DNA from: Stramenopiles sp. TOSAG23-3
Taxonomy: Eukaryota; Sar
Length of the DNA: 52,562 nt
Direction: 5' to 3'
Assembly (NCBI GenBank): GCA_900128585.1
Contig: LT642159.1
Coordinates: 1-52,562, forward strand
Shown: piece after piece, positions 19,686 to 30,020 of the stretch
Position numbering within the stretch: position 1 is the first letter of the stretch
Layout: every line of letters begins with the position of its first letter
Program-made: the position numbers and the translations under genes
Notes under the pieces: generated by a model
The model's input: only the letters and a program-made list of their open reading frames with translations
Told to the model about the DNA's origin: nothing
Databases searched by the model: none

Positions 19686-21005
19686 ATGAAGTTGCAAGAC
19701 ACTCCGCCGCAGCACCATCATCAGCCAGGCGCACTCATCCACAAAGCGACCGATGACAGAACAATGGCATCGTTTGCTAAGGCCGACTATGGTTTCGAGG
19801 AGGACGACGATGAGGATTCCCCGCGCGGGCAAGAAATAATGGTGCTACAGTCTATGTACGAAGAAGAAATGGAGTTCTCATTCGGCAAGAGCTTCGAGTT
19901 TGATATAAAATTGATGATGGAAGAGACACATGAGGTCACGTTACACGCGACACTCTCGACTGAATACCCGGACGCAAAAGCACAATCCATTCTGAGCTTG
20001 CAGATTCCTGCGCTGGAGCGCTCGACCTTTGACATAATGACGCAGGACTTGAATTCGGAGCTAGATGGGCTCGACCTCGAGGAGGAACCTATGAAGGTCT
20101 TACATGCAATCGACTGGTTGAAAGAACATATCGAGGAATATTTGGAACAACAAGCCTCTTTAAAGAGCTCCAAGGCTGCCGCGGCAGACAAACAAAACTC
20201 TTCGGCCGCTGTTGCCAACGCGTCGTCTGTGTCATCGCCGGCCTCGAAAATCATATGCAACGGTTTTATGAGGGAATGGTGTTCATTCGTATCTCTGTAC
20301 AAGGACTCGTACATTGCGGGGCCCAACCGATTTGAGGTGTTGAACAATCTCGCCAATCAGCGCGGACTTGCAATAACAGGCTTGGCCATTGCGGGAAAGC
20401 CAGGTGGTCTTGTCGTCGAAGGGCGGGAATCGGACGTGATGGATTTCATGAACTTGATGCGCACCGAATTTTTTGAGACCCTGAATCCGCGCGGGCGCAA
20501 ATTGACGACGAGGCTGCAGGAACGGTGGCCATTGGACTATGAAATAGATAGATACGAGGCAGCGCGTGCGCGGAAAAACCTTTTAGAAGACTTGCACCAA
20601 CGGGCGCGAAGGGAGCAAGAACAGGGCGTCGCAAAAACGAAAGGAAATAAGCAAAATAAAGTCTTGGAAAACGAACGTCTCGCAGCGTGGGAAAAAAAAG
20701 ATCGGCAGTTGTTGGAAGTTTTTGAAAATATGCGGAAAGAAAAAATGACGGACGAAGAAATGAATGTGCTCGTGGACTGCGGTCCCCCGTCTATGGGCAA
20801 CAATGCATCCCAAGTGTACCTCAGGTTAGGGCAAGGGGTAGCTGGCTCAGATGTAGACAAGCAGCGAAAATTTTCGAATTTTACAGTTCTTACCGGTGGT
20901 AACAACAGTGGCTACGAAACCGCGTACCAGGATGCCGGGGTGCTTCTGACCAATATGGATATGAAGCACGGGTTTGATGCTATGTTTGCGTATAGGTTTT
21001 CGTGA
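19686..21005 (+). CDS. RWD domain protein with DUF1115, RWDD2-like
   Basis: 439 aa from the first ATG; an ATG at 19764 is an alternative that removes a low-complexity leader. An acidic stretch (FEEDDDEDSPRGQE) leads into an RWD domain (QEIMVLQSMYEEEMEFSFGK, then LSTEYPDAKAQSILSLQIP), about 45-150. After an Ala/Ser-rich linker comes a DUF1115-type domain (REWCSFVSLYKDSYIAGPNR ... GLAIAGKPGGLVVEG), about 195-270. This order is that of animal RWDD2A/B, whose molecular function is poorly known. A charged helical region (about 280-380) and a C-terminal tail of about 60 residues are extra compared with short family members. Cytosolic or nuclear; no targeting signal seen. Confidence 0.82.
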   Translation: MKLQDTPPQHHHQPGALIHKATDDRTMASFAKADYGFEEDDDEDSPRGQEIMVLQSMYEEEMEFSFGKSFEFDIKLMMEETHEVTLHATLSTEYPDAKAQSILSLQIPALERSTFDIMTQDLNSELDGLDLEEEPMKVLHAIDWLKEHIEEYLEQQASLKSSKAAAADKQNSSAAVANASSVSSPASKIICNGFMREWCSFVSLYKDSYIAGPNRFEVLNNLANQRGLAITGLAIAGKPGGLVVEGRESDVMDFMNLMRTEFFETLNPRGRKLTTRLQERWPLDYEIDRYEAARARKNLLEDLHQRARREQEQGVAKTKGNKQNKVLENERLAAWEKKDRQLLEVFENMRKEKMTDEEMNVLVDCGPPSMGNNASQVYLRLGQGVAGSDVDKQRKFSNFTVLTGGNNSGYETAYQDAGVLLTNMDMKHGFDAMFAYRFS

Positions 21006-21173
21006 TCTGGCCATTGTTGTGTGGAGTAAATAACGGAATAAAAGTAACATATATGAAGTACGAATTCTGAGCGTAAGAGTACAAAATTACTAAGAGCACC
21101 TTTATTTCCTGTACAATTTTCTACGAGATTGGGGTTTCTCTCGGCTTGTCTTTGCAACGGCAACGCCACCGAA

Positions 21174-23427
21174 TTAGTCCAAATCGGATATGCCTGCTGC
21201 AACGTTAGCACGAGAAGCTGGGACTACTGGGGCTTTCGTTTTCGACGACGCCCGGCAGACCAAATCGTCAATGCTTGTGGCGCTCCAGCAAGCGGGATCC
21301 GCGTCGGATCTGCAGAACACCACGTTTGCATCGATGTACATTTGTTCCTTGCCAAAATAATACACCTGTTTGCCGCCAACTTTGTGCTCGAGGCGAGGGG
21401 CAAACACCAAATTGTTCTTCTCCGCTTCAATCATCATCAGTTTCTTAAGATTAATTCTGGTTTGAAAGTTCGGCTTATGCATTCTTAATTTTGGCTTCAC
21501 CACCCCAATCGACCCATTTATCGATCGCAGTATCCTTTCGTACGAAGAAAACTCAGGAAGTGGCACTCCATCCATATTTTTGTCCGCAGTCAAAGCTACG
21601 TTGACAATTTCAAGCAAACCGTTTATCCTCGCCTTCGGGGAATACTCGTTTCCATCGAGAACGTGGGTTGGAAAACTCGACTTTAATCTCTCGTACCAGC
21701 TTAGAATATTTTCAAACTGCGGGCTGCCCTCCAGCAGCTTCTTCAATCCTCTGTAACAATGCGGAAAAAATTCTCCCTCCAGCAAACAAAATACATTTTT
21801 CTTTCCAATCAGGCCTTCCCATTTCATCAAAGTCTTCAGTTGGCGAAACTTGCAATCTATTGAGGCAAGGGAGGATTTACAGTCGTGCATAGAATCTATG
21901 AGTTTCGGCAAAATTGACTGATTAATTATTCGATCTACAAAAGAATGTGCGTAAACTCCCTTCCACGGGGCTATTATATCGATAGTGACTTGGTTCAACC
22001 CGGCGGACCTGTAACTCTTGTTCAAGTGTTGGGTCAGGACGGGGCGAAGAGCGCTGCAGAGCTGAGTTGCTTTGTCTTTCAAGAGCGGCAGCCAGGGGTG
22101 TATCCAAATGTCTGGCCGGAGCGCGTTGGCATCCGCAACACCGCCCTCGCCGTGAAGGGCGAGCTGACGCTTCAGTTTTGGTACCACCTGCTCCTCCAGT
22201 AAACCTTCGACGTGAAAAGCGCAAGCAAATTTTGTTACACTGTCCATCAGCTGCACGCCCTCATCAATATAATCGCATGGGTTCCAAGACCTGACTAAGT
22301 CTTCTCTTACTGCGGGAAGAATGGCGTTCTCTACGATTCCATCGTACATGTTCAAGCGGTTACGACTACTTTCAGGCATACGATCTTTTCCAAACAGCAA
22401 TCTGAGTTTTGCCATGAACGAAACGATGCAGCTTGGTTCACGTAGTGGTTCCCAACAGGACAACGTTCGCTGCAGCCGACTAGTCACCAGGCTCGGAATC
22501 AAGCGCCGTACCTTGTACACAAAGAAGAATTCCCGGTGTCGCTGCCGTAGTTGCTCCAACCTCGTGCCTAACGCCGTGATCCACTCAGCGTCTATTTCGC
22601 CACCTTGCGAGTCTGCAACCACCCCCTCCTTTACCAGCTCTTGGCACCCCACGAGCATTCTTTTGGCCGATTGCAGGTTCAACACTTTCTCTTCCTCTCG
22701 TTGGACCCACTCTTCGGCGGCCTCTCTCGTCGCCTTCAAAGCATGTAAATTTGTCTCTGTAAATCCCATTTCACGCCTTGCGTTGATGACTTTATCTTCT
22801 GCAAGTCCGTGCAGCACTTTCAGATTGTACATCAACTCCGCCCCATACGCCTTCTTTTTAATTATTTTCTTTTTGGGTTCAGATACACTTGCGCCGGCCA
22901 GTCCAGCTATCGGGGGGCGCGTCCTCTCTCTTTTCCTCTTTTTTTTTTTACCGTGCTCGTGCCCGTAATGGTTGGCACCTGCACTGCCGTAGGCACGCTG
23001 CCACAGAGGGCGCGTCGTTGTCTCCCTTTTCCGCTTTGTCATCGTTTTCTTGGACTCCAAATATATCCTCCATAATCTCCTTGTTTTCGCGCAAGTTCGT
23101 TGCCTCCTTTACCGCCCCTAGCCCTGCCCCTGGCAGCCTTGTCATCACAGATATTGGCCTAGTGATACCTTGTTCTTGTTTACCCAGGCGGCCCTTAAAG
23201 TTAAACTTCGCTAGGTACTTCGAACCAAATCCCTTGGTGTGCTTCTCGAACTTTCCCCAATCCCTATCATACGTGACAGGTTTAAAGTCGGGTTGTTGAT
23301 TCGCAGGGGTAGAGCCACCCCCCGCTCCTAATCCTGCACGCTGACCATCGCCGCCAGCAGCCCCCCCACCCGCCGTCGACCCCGTGTCAACTGGAGTCGA
23401 CTTTGTTGATGCCTTTACGAAATTCAT
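21174..23427 (-). CDS. TFIP11: TFIP11/STIP-like spliceosome disassembly factor, frame broken once
   Basis: G-patch plus GCFC protein that activates the Prp43/DHX15 helicase in lariat-spliceosome disassembly. The first part (from ATG 23427) holds the G-patch at about 61-105 (HTKGFGSKYLAKF, LGKQEQGITRPI). The second part, in another frame down to 21174, holds a Lys-rich nuclear-localisation region, a coiled coil and the long GCFC domain (SCWEPLREPSCIVSFMAKLR, SWNPCDYIDEGVQLMDS, HPWLPLLKDKATQLCSALRP). Both pieces are in family order, so this is one gene. The frame moves by one base somewhere between about 23112 and 23000. A small intron or a one-base sequence error fits; a real pseudogene is less likely because both parts are otherwise intact. 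Combined length is about 750 aa, near that of human TFIP11. Confidence 0.85.
23000..23112 (-). other. Frame-break interval in TFIP11, possible small intron
   Basis: The G-patch frame stays open to 22948 and the GCFC frame opens upstream of 23060, so the switch lies in their overlap or just before it. Lengths of 1 modulo 3 are required if bases are removed. A donor-like GTAAAG starts at 23112 (minus strand). Acceptor-like AG dinucleotides at 23049 or 23034 would give introns of 64 or 79 bases, both of the right length. Neither has an obvious pyrimidine tract. No other gene in the window needs an intron. Confidence 0.5.
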
Positions 23428-24161
23428 TATTCAATCATTCGACCATAGACATATATACACACAAATAGGATGTCGATCAAATATCTGTTTAAACAAACTA
23501 AGAAAACTAAAAAATACCCAACCACACTGAAGTTTGGTCCAAATTCATACAGACACTTTAAATATTTGTTCTTGAACTGCCGCCGTAAAAATATGTATTT
23601 AATAATAGGACTACCACAGGTACAAAATATTTTTTTAATAAATAATATTTTTTTTTTTTTTTGTGGTGGTCTCGAGGAGAAGTACCGAAAGGTCGGCGAA
23701 AGAATACAAGCAGAGTAGTATTAATATTAATAATAATGAAAAACGAGGAGTCCTTAGGAAATAATCAAAGTAATAACAAATGAAATAATAATAACTAATA
23801 AAATAACAGCCAATTTTTCTTGTTTTTAATTTTATGATAATAAGAAAAAATGATAAATTTTAGCTTCGTCGTACCCTAATAATAATGGCTGTTATTAAGA
23901 TTACTTTTTGTACAAAAAATAATAAACTAGAAAAAAAATAATAATTATATAGTACTCGTAGAAAAAAAAACCAAAATATATAGTAACTAGCCTAAAAAAG
24001 TATTTAGTACTGGGGGGGAAGTAATCTCTTTAAAACACACAAACACGCAGAATTTTCTTGTTTTTAATTTTTGTACACAGCACACATATATTTAGTTTAA
24101 GAGGGGGCTTTTTTTTAAAAAAAAAAGTCAAGTTTTTATTAAAAGTCGCATTTGATCGCCT
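23428..24161. other. Intergenic upstream of TFIP11
   Basis: AT-rich spacer; TFIP11 and the ProRS gene point the same way, so it holds the TFIP11 promoter and the ProRS 3' side. It contains a T-run (23648-23662), single AACAGCCAATTTTTCTTG-type motifs near 23803 and 24050, and a poly-A/T block just after the ProRS stop. No gene seen. Confidence 0.5.
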
Positions 24162-25943
24162 TTAGTAACTTCTGCCCCACAGGCACCATGCGGTCGCTTT
24201 CTTACCAAAGCCGGGAGAGCCTTCCACCGAGGTAAAGCAAAGTTGGCCCTCTGGCATCTCGGGTTGAGCAAAAGGAATGCAGAGCGTTTTTGCAGCCCCG
24301 GACAAACTCTTTCCATCATCTTCCACAACAGCTTCTCCAGCTTTCTTCTTTCGCTCCGCTTCTCGTGTGTTGTAAATCTCTTTCGAAGTGTTTTTCACCC
24401 ACACTTCAGAGTCTATCAATTCACACCATGGTGTCAGGCACATGTTGCCCTTGTCCAAAGCAGCGATAAAATCTTCCCACTTTGTAACAATGGAGATTCT
24501 TGCGTCACGTTCGCGGCGTGCTTTGTCGAGCATGTCCTCCTGGATCTTTATCAGCAACTTTTGTACCACATCGGTAACCTCCTCGTCCTTGCACTCAATT
24601 ACTTCTCCGGTATCCCGGCGATTCATAGCAACTTTGCCACCGTCGAGCTCAGCCCGGCCAATATCAATACGGAGTGGGACACCTTTTTGTTCCCAGTAAT
24701 TGCGTTTCCACCCTGCCGTTTTGTCGGTGCGGTTATCAACTTTCATGCGCACGCCTGCTTTTTTCAGCACCTTTCCAATGTTGGCTGCTTTGTCCGCAAG
24801 GGCGTCGATCTCTGTTTGGGTATCGCCACTCTTGTAGAGCCAGACAATGGCAACTTGGTGGGGGGCGACTCGTGGCGGTAGCACCAACCCTTTGTCGTCC
24901 CCATGAACCATCGTAAGCACCCCAATTGTGCGCGTTGTAATACCCCACGAGTTTTGGATCGGTATTTCTCTACGCTTGCTTCCATCAGCAGCCTCATAGC
25001 TGATGTTGAAGATTTTTCCAAAGTTGGTGCCCAAGCAATGGGAGGTGGCACCTTGCACCGATCGGCCAGCCTCTGGGATGAACGCTTCTACCGTGGTCGT
25101 GTAAAAACCTCCCGGGAATCGTTCTTTTTCGCTCTTTCTCCCTTTAACGACGGGGACTGCCAACAATTCCTCGTACACACGTGCGTACAAGTCGAGAATA
25201 TCCAGCACTTCTTCGTCGGCTTCCTCTTGTGTGGCAAAAGCGCTGTGTCCTTCTTGCCACAAAAATTCACGCGTGCGAATGAAAGGCGTGGGGTTTTTGA
25301 ACTCCCATCGTACAACGTTGCACCATTGGTTGACACGAATTGGCAGATCACGGTGACTTCCAATCCACTTCTTAAAGGCTGGGTAAATGATGGTTTCACT
25401 CGTGGGGCGGATGGCGATGGGTTCTTTCAGCTCACTGCTGCCACTTTTTGTCACCCAGGCGACTTCCGCCGCAAAGCCGTCGACGTGGTCCTCCTCAGCA
25501 GTCAACGCCTTCTTACTAACAAATATTGGAAACGAGGCATTTTCAACCCCAAGTTCCTTTATTTCTGTATCAAAAAACTTGGTAATACTCTCCCAAATGG
25601 AGTAAGACCAGGGTCGAAGAATGTAGCACCCGCTCACGTCTGGGTAGTATTCGATCATTTCTGCCTTGGTGATGACTTGGGTGTACCACCCAGCAAAGTC
25701 CTCTGACTTTTTGACACCGAGCCCCAGTCCAGTCACTTTCTTTTTTGCTTTTTTCTTTTTACCGGCGTTTGCCTTTTTGCTTGCAGCCTTGGCCGCTTTC
25801 TGTGCCGCCTTCAGCGCTTTCTTAGCGTCGTTAAATTTGGCCTGCGCCGCCTCAATAGCGGCGGCATCATTGGAAGAACGGGCCTCCTTCACCTCCAGTC
25901 CGCACTTGGACACTAAAGTGGACAGTTCTTTAATATCAGACAT
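24162..25943 (-). CDS. Prolyl-tRNA synthetase, eukaryotic/archaeal type
   Basis: Class II aminoacyl-tRNA synthetase that charges tRNA-Pro in the cytosol. 593 aa. After an Ala/Lys-rich helical N-terminal extension (1-70, possibly a degenerate WHEP-like or tRNA-binding helix), the catalytic core starts at GLGLGVKKSEDFAGWY. Motif 2 is RWEFKNPTPFIRTREFLWQE (212-231), preceded by IRPTSET (178-184). Motif 3 includes GLVLPPRVAPHQVAIV. The anticodon-binding domain follows, then the C-terminal zinc-type domain of eukaryote/archaeal ProRS, with Cys residues (MCLTPWCEL, KTLCIP, GQLCF) and the terminal GRSY typical of this class. No glutamyl-tRNA synthetase fusion. No organelle presequence is visible, so a separate organellar enzyme must be encoded elsewhere. 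Confidence 0.96.
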   Translation of the reverse strand: MSDIKELSTLVSKCGLEVKEARSSNDAAAIEAAQAKFNDAKKALKAAQKAAKAASKKANAGKKKKAKKKVTGLGLGVKKSEDFAGWYTQVITKAEMIEYYPDVSGCYILRPWSYSIWESITKFFDTEIKELGVENASFPIFVSKKALTAEEDHVDGFAAEVAWVTKSGSSELKEPIAIRPTSETIIYPAFKKWIGSHRDLPIRVNQWCNVVRWEFKNPTPFIRTREFLWQEGHSAFATQEEADEEVLDILDLYARVYEELLAVPVVKGRKSEKERFPGGFYTTTVEAFIPEAGRSVQGATSHCLGTNFGKIFNISYEAADGSKRREIPIQNSWGITTRTIGVLTMVHGDDKGLVLPPRVAPHQVAIVWLYKSGDTQTEIDALADKAANIGKVLKKAGVRMKVDNRTDKTAGWKRNYWEQKGVPLRIDIGRAELDGGKVAMNRRDTGEVIECKDEEVTDVVQKLLIKIQEDMLDKARRERDARISIVTKWEDFIAALDKGNMCLTPWCELIDSEVWVKNTSKEIYNTREAERKKKAGEAVVEDDGKSLSGAAKTLCIPFAQPEMPEGQLCFTSVEGSPGFGKKATAWCLWGRSY

Positions 25944-26484
25944 GACTTTGTTGTCCTTCTGCTGTTTGTTTTTTTAAGTAGCAATTATTACAGTACTCGA
26001 GACCTGATTCAAGACCACAGAAACAGAATAATAAATTGTAGTAGATGATTGCTTCTTACTGCACTTTTATCCCAAGGCGAATGAAGAGAAACAACCTTTG
26101 AACTACTTCAATTCTTTTCTAAAAGGAAACAATAAATTACAGAACACAAACCTTCCTTTTGTTGTTGTAGTACCAAATAGATTATTAGATATTATTATAT
26201 TTTAATTAATAATTAGTCGTCTGATATGATGTAATACAATAGAACGACTATACTCTTCTATTCATTCAATGGTACTTGGTGTTAAATAGCAGTGATATGA
26301 GGAGTACGAGGATTTCTGATGGCTGAGAACGATTGAGAATCGAGATCGATCTTCCGGAGAAATTATATTTAAGGAATATCATATAGACTACGTCTATTAT
26401 TATTTAAGGTTAAATAATTGAATAATATAATAATTACAACTTCGTTTTCAAAAGAAGATTATATTTCAACATTTGTACAAAACA
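25944..26484. other. Intergenic upstream of prolyl-tRNA synthetase
   Basis: AT-rich spacer that should hold the ProRS promoter and the 3' region of the LRR/coiled-coil gene. No open frame, RNA gene or copy of the dispersed repeat is recognisable. Confidence 0.5.
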
Positions 26485-28917
26485 TCAAAGTTCATCAAAT
26501 TTCGCCTTTTGCTCTATATTCAACTTGTTCACGGCCTGTATCATTCGTTTGCTTGGCATATGATTCTTCATTTCAGAAATGATAGGTTCAAGAACATTTA
26601 CAACAATGTTGGCGCACTCGTTCCTAGCTTTCATTATTTTTTGTTTCATTGCGTTAAGATCGGAACCCCTCTCCTCCGAGACCTTTTCAATCCTTTCAAT
26701 TTGGTCTTTTAGCCCGGCTTCCCGGGCAGAGCTCTCCTCCAACTGTTTCCCTGCAGCATCTAACTTTGGGGAAAATGTTGCCATTTGGTCTTTTGCTAAC
26801 TTGACCGCATTTCTCAGTTGTGCGTTGGTTCTCTCTAGTTTTGCCTGCGAGTCCACAGCGGCCGCCAGTGTCGACTCCTTTTCTTTCAAGAGCAGAAGAC
26901 TACGATCTAGTTCTTTTTGTAAGTTCGACTTACCTTTCGACAGCGACAAAATTTCCCTTGATTTTTCTTGAATTTCTATTTTTAGCATTTCTACTTGTTT
27001 AAGTTTCCCGATGGACTCACTATAAAGCCCTTGATTTTTTTCCATTTCAGCCTCTTTCTCTTTCAGCGCAGTTTGGAGCTTCACCAGCTCCTTCTCAACT
27101 ACGCCATTCTCTAATTTCAGAGAATTTGCCGCTTCAGCCTGCTGGGCAAGGGAAGACACTTTGGACGCAAGAGCTCTGTGCCGGTCTTTCAATTCCTCCA
27201 AGGATGTGGCGAGGAAGGATGCCCTTTCTTCCGCTCTAATTCGTGCTTTCTCAGACGCTCGTGACTGCGCTACTTCAGACTGAGCAAACTCCAGCTTTGC
27301 TTGCATTACAGCGATTCTATTGTCCATTTTGTTGCTGTTTGAAGAGGAACTCTGGTCGGAGATTTCAAGCTTCCTTTCAGTGGTGGGTATTAGCAGTTCA
27401 AAGACTTTCTGCCGCCACGTTGCGAGCAGGCGAGTGTACCCGTTCGCAGTCTGACGAATGCTCAAGGCAGTATCTTTCTTTACTACAGCATCGTTAAAGT
27501 TTTCTGAGGAATGAATTGCACCCGCTTCACTCTCGTCGTCTTCTTTCGCTTTTCCCCAACCTAGCACTCGTTCTTGGATTGCAAATTGTTTCTCAGTGGC
27601 GTTTAGCTTTTTCCGTAGTGAGAGGACTTCGTCGCGCAACTCTTCCCTCTCCCCAACGACTTTTTCAATGGCCGCACTAACGGCGGCATTCACTGCAACA
27701 TTCTTTCCTTCGTCATATTTATCTCGAAATTGCCGCTCAATATTTCGAAGGCGGGCTTGAAATTCATCATCTCCTCGCTTTCTCTCTACTTCATATTTCG
27801 CAGACATCTCTTCTGCCGTCTCAGTTTTTGCTTGGCGTGCCGCCGTTTCGGTGGCTCGTTCCAGCTCGTTGTCAAACTTTCTCTTCAAAGCAGATATATC
27901 GGACTCGCGCGTTTCGTTTATTTGTGCGGCCCGTCTTTCCATTTCCACGTTGTTCCTAGCATTTAGCATTTCGGTGGTTTCCTCCCTTACCACCATGGAC
28001 GCCTGCTGAACGGCAATTTCTTCCGATAATTTCGCTTGTTGTTCAAGGCGCTTAACACTAGTTTCATGCTGAAGCTTTAGCTGACTGATCGTGGCCTCGT
28101 GCCGCTGGTTTAAATTCTCAGTAACCTCCTCCATCGTTTCTCTCCGAACCTGATCACGAATGCTCTTTATTTCTCTACGATGATTCTCGTCTTGGTTATC
28201 CTTTTCCATCTGAATTTGACTCTCGAACGAGCTCTTCGCATGCCGCAGTTGCGCTTCTAAATCCTCTTTGTACTTAACACTGGACTGTTCCCGTACATCA
28301 TCGAGCGCTTTGTTAAACACGTCTGGGTGCACACGCTGTTTATTGTCTTGGTACAGCGGTACCATGGCCGTTTTCGTTTTTATGTCATCTAGCTTATTTA
28401 ACGATGGGATTTTGGAGCACAGAGTGTCCCGGTACGAATCTTCCTCCACACAAGGATTGCCACGCAAGTCCAGCTCGCGGAGCGCTTTCAATACACTCAA
28501 GTGGTCTGCAACTACGATGTCAAGCCTGTTCCTAGAAAGGCCTAGAATTTCTAAACGACGTGCGCACGCCTTCCAGCTGGATGCTGTTATCGAATTCACG
28601 GTCAGCGAATTCCCATCCAGGTAAAGTTCTCGCAGATTAGCGAACCATGGGAAGCATAAAATGCGGGTCAATTTGTTTCGGCGAGCACTAACGCGATTCA
28701 GGCTCGGGAACCGCGAACAAAGTACTTCGGCATTCATTTCCCGGAGTTCGTTGTCATCTAATTTCATAGCAAATAATTTTGCATCTTCCTTTGAGGGCGG
28801 CAAGCGGTCCAGCAAGTCTAAGGAAAGATCATGAATGGGAAATCTAGGCCCCTTTGGTCTGGTCGACACTAAGTTTTGTTTCGACGGAGTCGCAGCATCA
28901 GGATTCAACAAGCTCAT
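26485..28917 (-). CDS. Leucine-rich repeat protein with long coiled coil
   Basis: 810 aa from the ATG at 28917; the frame extends to a TTG at 28959, which I reject. Residues of about 50-200 form several SDS22-like leucine-rich repeats (FPSLNRVSARRNKLTRI, FANLRELYLDGNSL, RLEILGLSRNRL, LRELDLRGNPC), ending in an LRR-cap-like IPSLNKLDDIKTK. The remaining 600 residues are almost entirely Glu/Lys/Arg/Gln-rich heptad sequence. There is no transmembrane or targeting segment. LRR plus long coiled coil is typical of centrosomal, basal-body and cytoskeletal scaffold proteins. I infer a structural role but cannot name an orthologue. Confidence 0.8.
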   Translation of the reverse strand: MSLLNPDAATPSKQNLVSTRPKGPRFPIHDLSLDLLDRLPPSKEDAKLFAMKLDDNELREMNAEVLCSRFPSLNRVSARRNKLTRILCFPWFANLRELYLDGNSLTVNSITASSWKACARRLEILGLSRNRLDIVVADHLSVLKALRELDLRGNPCVEEDSYRDTLCSKIPSLNKLDDIKTKTAMVPLYQDNKQRVHPDVFNKALDDVREQSSVKYKEDLEAQLRHAKSSFESQIQMEKDNQDENHRREIKSIRDQVRRETMEEVTENLNQRHEATISQLKLQHETSVKRLEQQAKLSEEIAVQQASMVVREETTEMLNARNNVEMERRAAQINETRESDISALKRKFDNELERATETAARQAKTETAEEMSAKYEVERKRGDDEFQARLRNIERQFRDKYDEGKNVAVNAAVSAAIEKVVGEREELRDEVLSLRKKLNATEKQFAIQERVLGWGKAKEDDESEAGAIHSSENFNDAVVKKDTALSIRQTANGYTRLLATWRQKVFELLIPTTERKLEISDQSSSSNSNKMDNRIAVMQAKLEFAQSEVAQSRASEKARIRAEERASFLATSLEELKDRHRALASKVSSLAQQAEAANSLKLENGVVEKELVKLQTALKEKEAEMEKNQGLYSESIGKLKQVEMLKIEIQEKSREILSLSKGKSNLQKELDRSLLLLKEKESTLAAAVDSQAKLERTNAQLRNAVKLAKDQMATFSPKLDAAGKQLEESSAREAGLKDQIERIEKVSEERGSDLNAMKQKIMKARNECANIVVNVLEPIISEMKNHMPSKRMIQAVNKLNIEQKAKFDEL

Positions 28918-30020
28918 ACTATAAAACACGGGGGCAGGAGAAGGCCAGCCGCTGCGCAAACTGTGAACTCAATAGACTTTGTAACGTCCCTCGAGGAGGT
29001 TCAATATCCTAACCTTCGTGACCTTGTCTTAAAAAGCCTGTTTGTTCAGATTTAAAATCTTGTAATTTGAATTAGAAGCAGGACGAACTAATACAATGTA
29101 TTTCAAAACCAGAAAATCATACTAGTTTTTAAATTTCCGTTCGTCATATCACTTTTTATGTGTGCTTCAGCAATGCAATGTTTTAGATAGAAGACGGACG
29201 ACCGGCGCCATGGTCTACTAATTTAAATTACTGTATACTACTTCTATAAAAGATAGTTTAAATTTTATTATTATTTGTATTTTTTTTTTATTCGTGATCA
29301 TTATTTGTTGTATCCGGTTCCGGTACCGGTTGGTATTATCACGGTATTAAATAGGAACAAGACGACAGAAACAAAGAAGGAAAAAAAGACAGTTGTTTGA
29401 AAAAAAAAAAAGAAAAAGCAGAGGCAACAACAACATCAGGACAGTATTGAGTAAATTATAATATCACGAGGATACGAGGGATGCCCTTGTGATGGTTACA
29501 TTTTCAAAAAAATTAAAATTATTATCAATATAATAATAATACGTAATATGGCGAGGTCACACATAGTCTAATAAATAATAGGTCAATAGCAATGAGAAAT
29601 ACTGCGGGAGGGAATTCATTCCTCTTCTTTTTTCTTCTTTAATTATTTTATCTAAAAAAAAAAACCAAATAAATAACACAACAAACTTCCCAGTCCTCTT
29701 ATTCAATGTGGTGGTACGTACAGGTATTAATATTATACGGTACAATAATAACTCAGCAGAGGATCATCTTCTTCTCTGATCATCATTTTATTTAATTAAT
29801 TAATCCTGCCCCTCCTCCTCCGACTAATACGGTTCAATTACCTGTATCTTGTAAAACGAATGCCCAGTTACACGCGAAATCAATTTAGCATCATAGATAT
29901 AGATGTGATAAATCACGATGCTGTCAAGGAATACGCCGACGTAATTATCTACAAAAGGTGTGATCCTGGTTTAAATTACCACAGGATACCCGCGAGAGAG
30001 AACTTGCTCAGACCAGTACC
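28918..30020. other. Divergent intergenic region of 1.1 kb
   Basis: Lies between the divergent LRR and IQ-motif genes, so it contains both promoters. Contents: moderately complex DNA to about 29220; then T-runs; a CCGGTTCCGGTACCGGTTGG palindromic patch at 29316-29335; A-runs; and CT-rich DNA near 29800-29822. An ATG at 29860 opens a 67-codon frame that overlaps the next gene in another frame (see findings). No RNA gene seen. Confidence 0.45.

Noticed and set aside
22321-22968. 215-codon frame opposite TFIP11
   Set aside because: Antisense shadow of the GCFC gene.
23034-23055. Nucleomorph-type 22-base intron in TFIP11
   Set aside because: The size would fit a chlorarachniophyte nucleomorph intron, but long AT-rich spacers and otherwise intronless genes argue against a nucleomorph.
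22990-23060. Programmed ribosomal frameshift in TFIP11
   Set aside because: No slippery heptamer followed by a clear stem-loop was seen in the overlap; an intron or base error is simpler.
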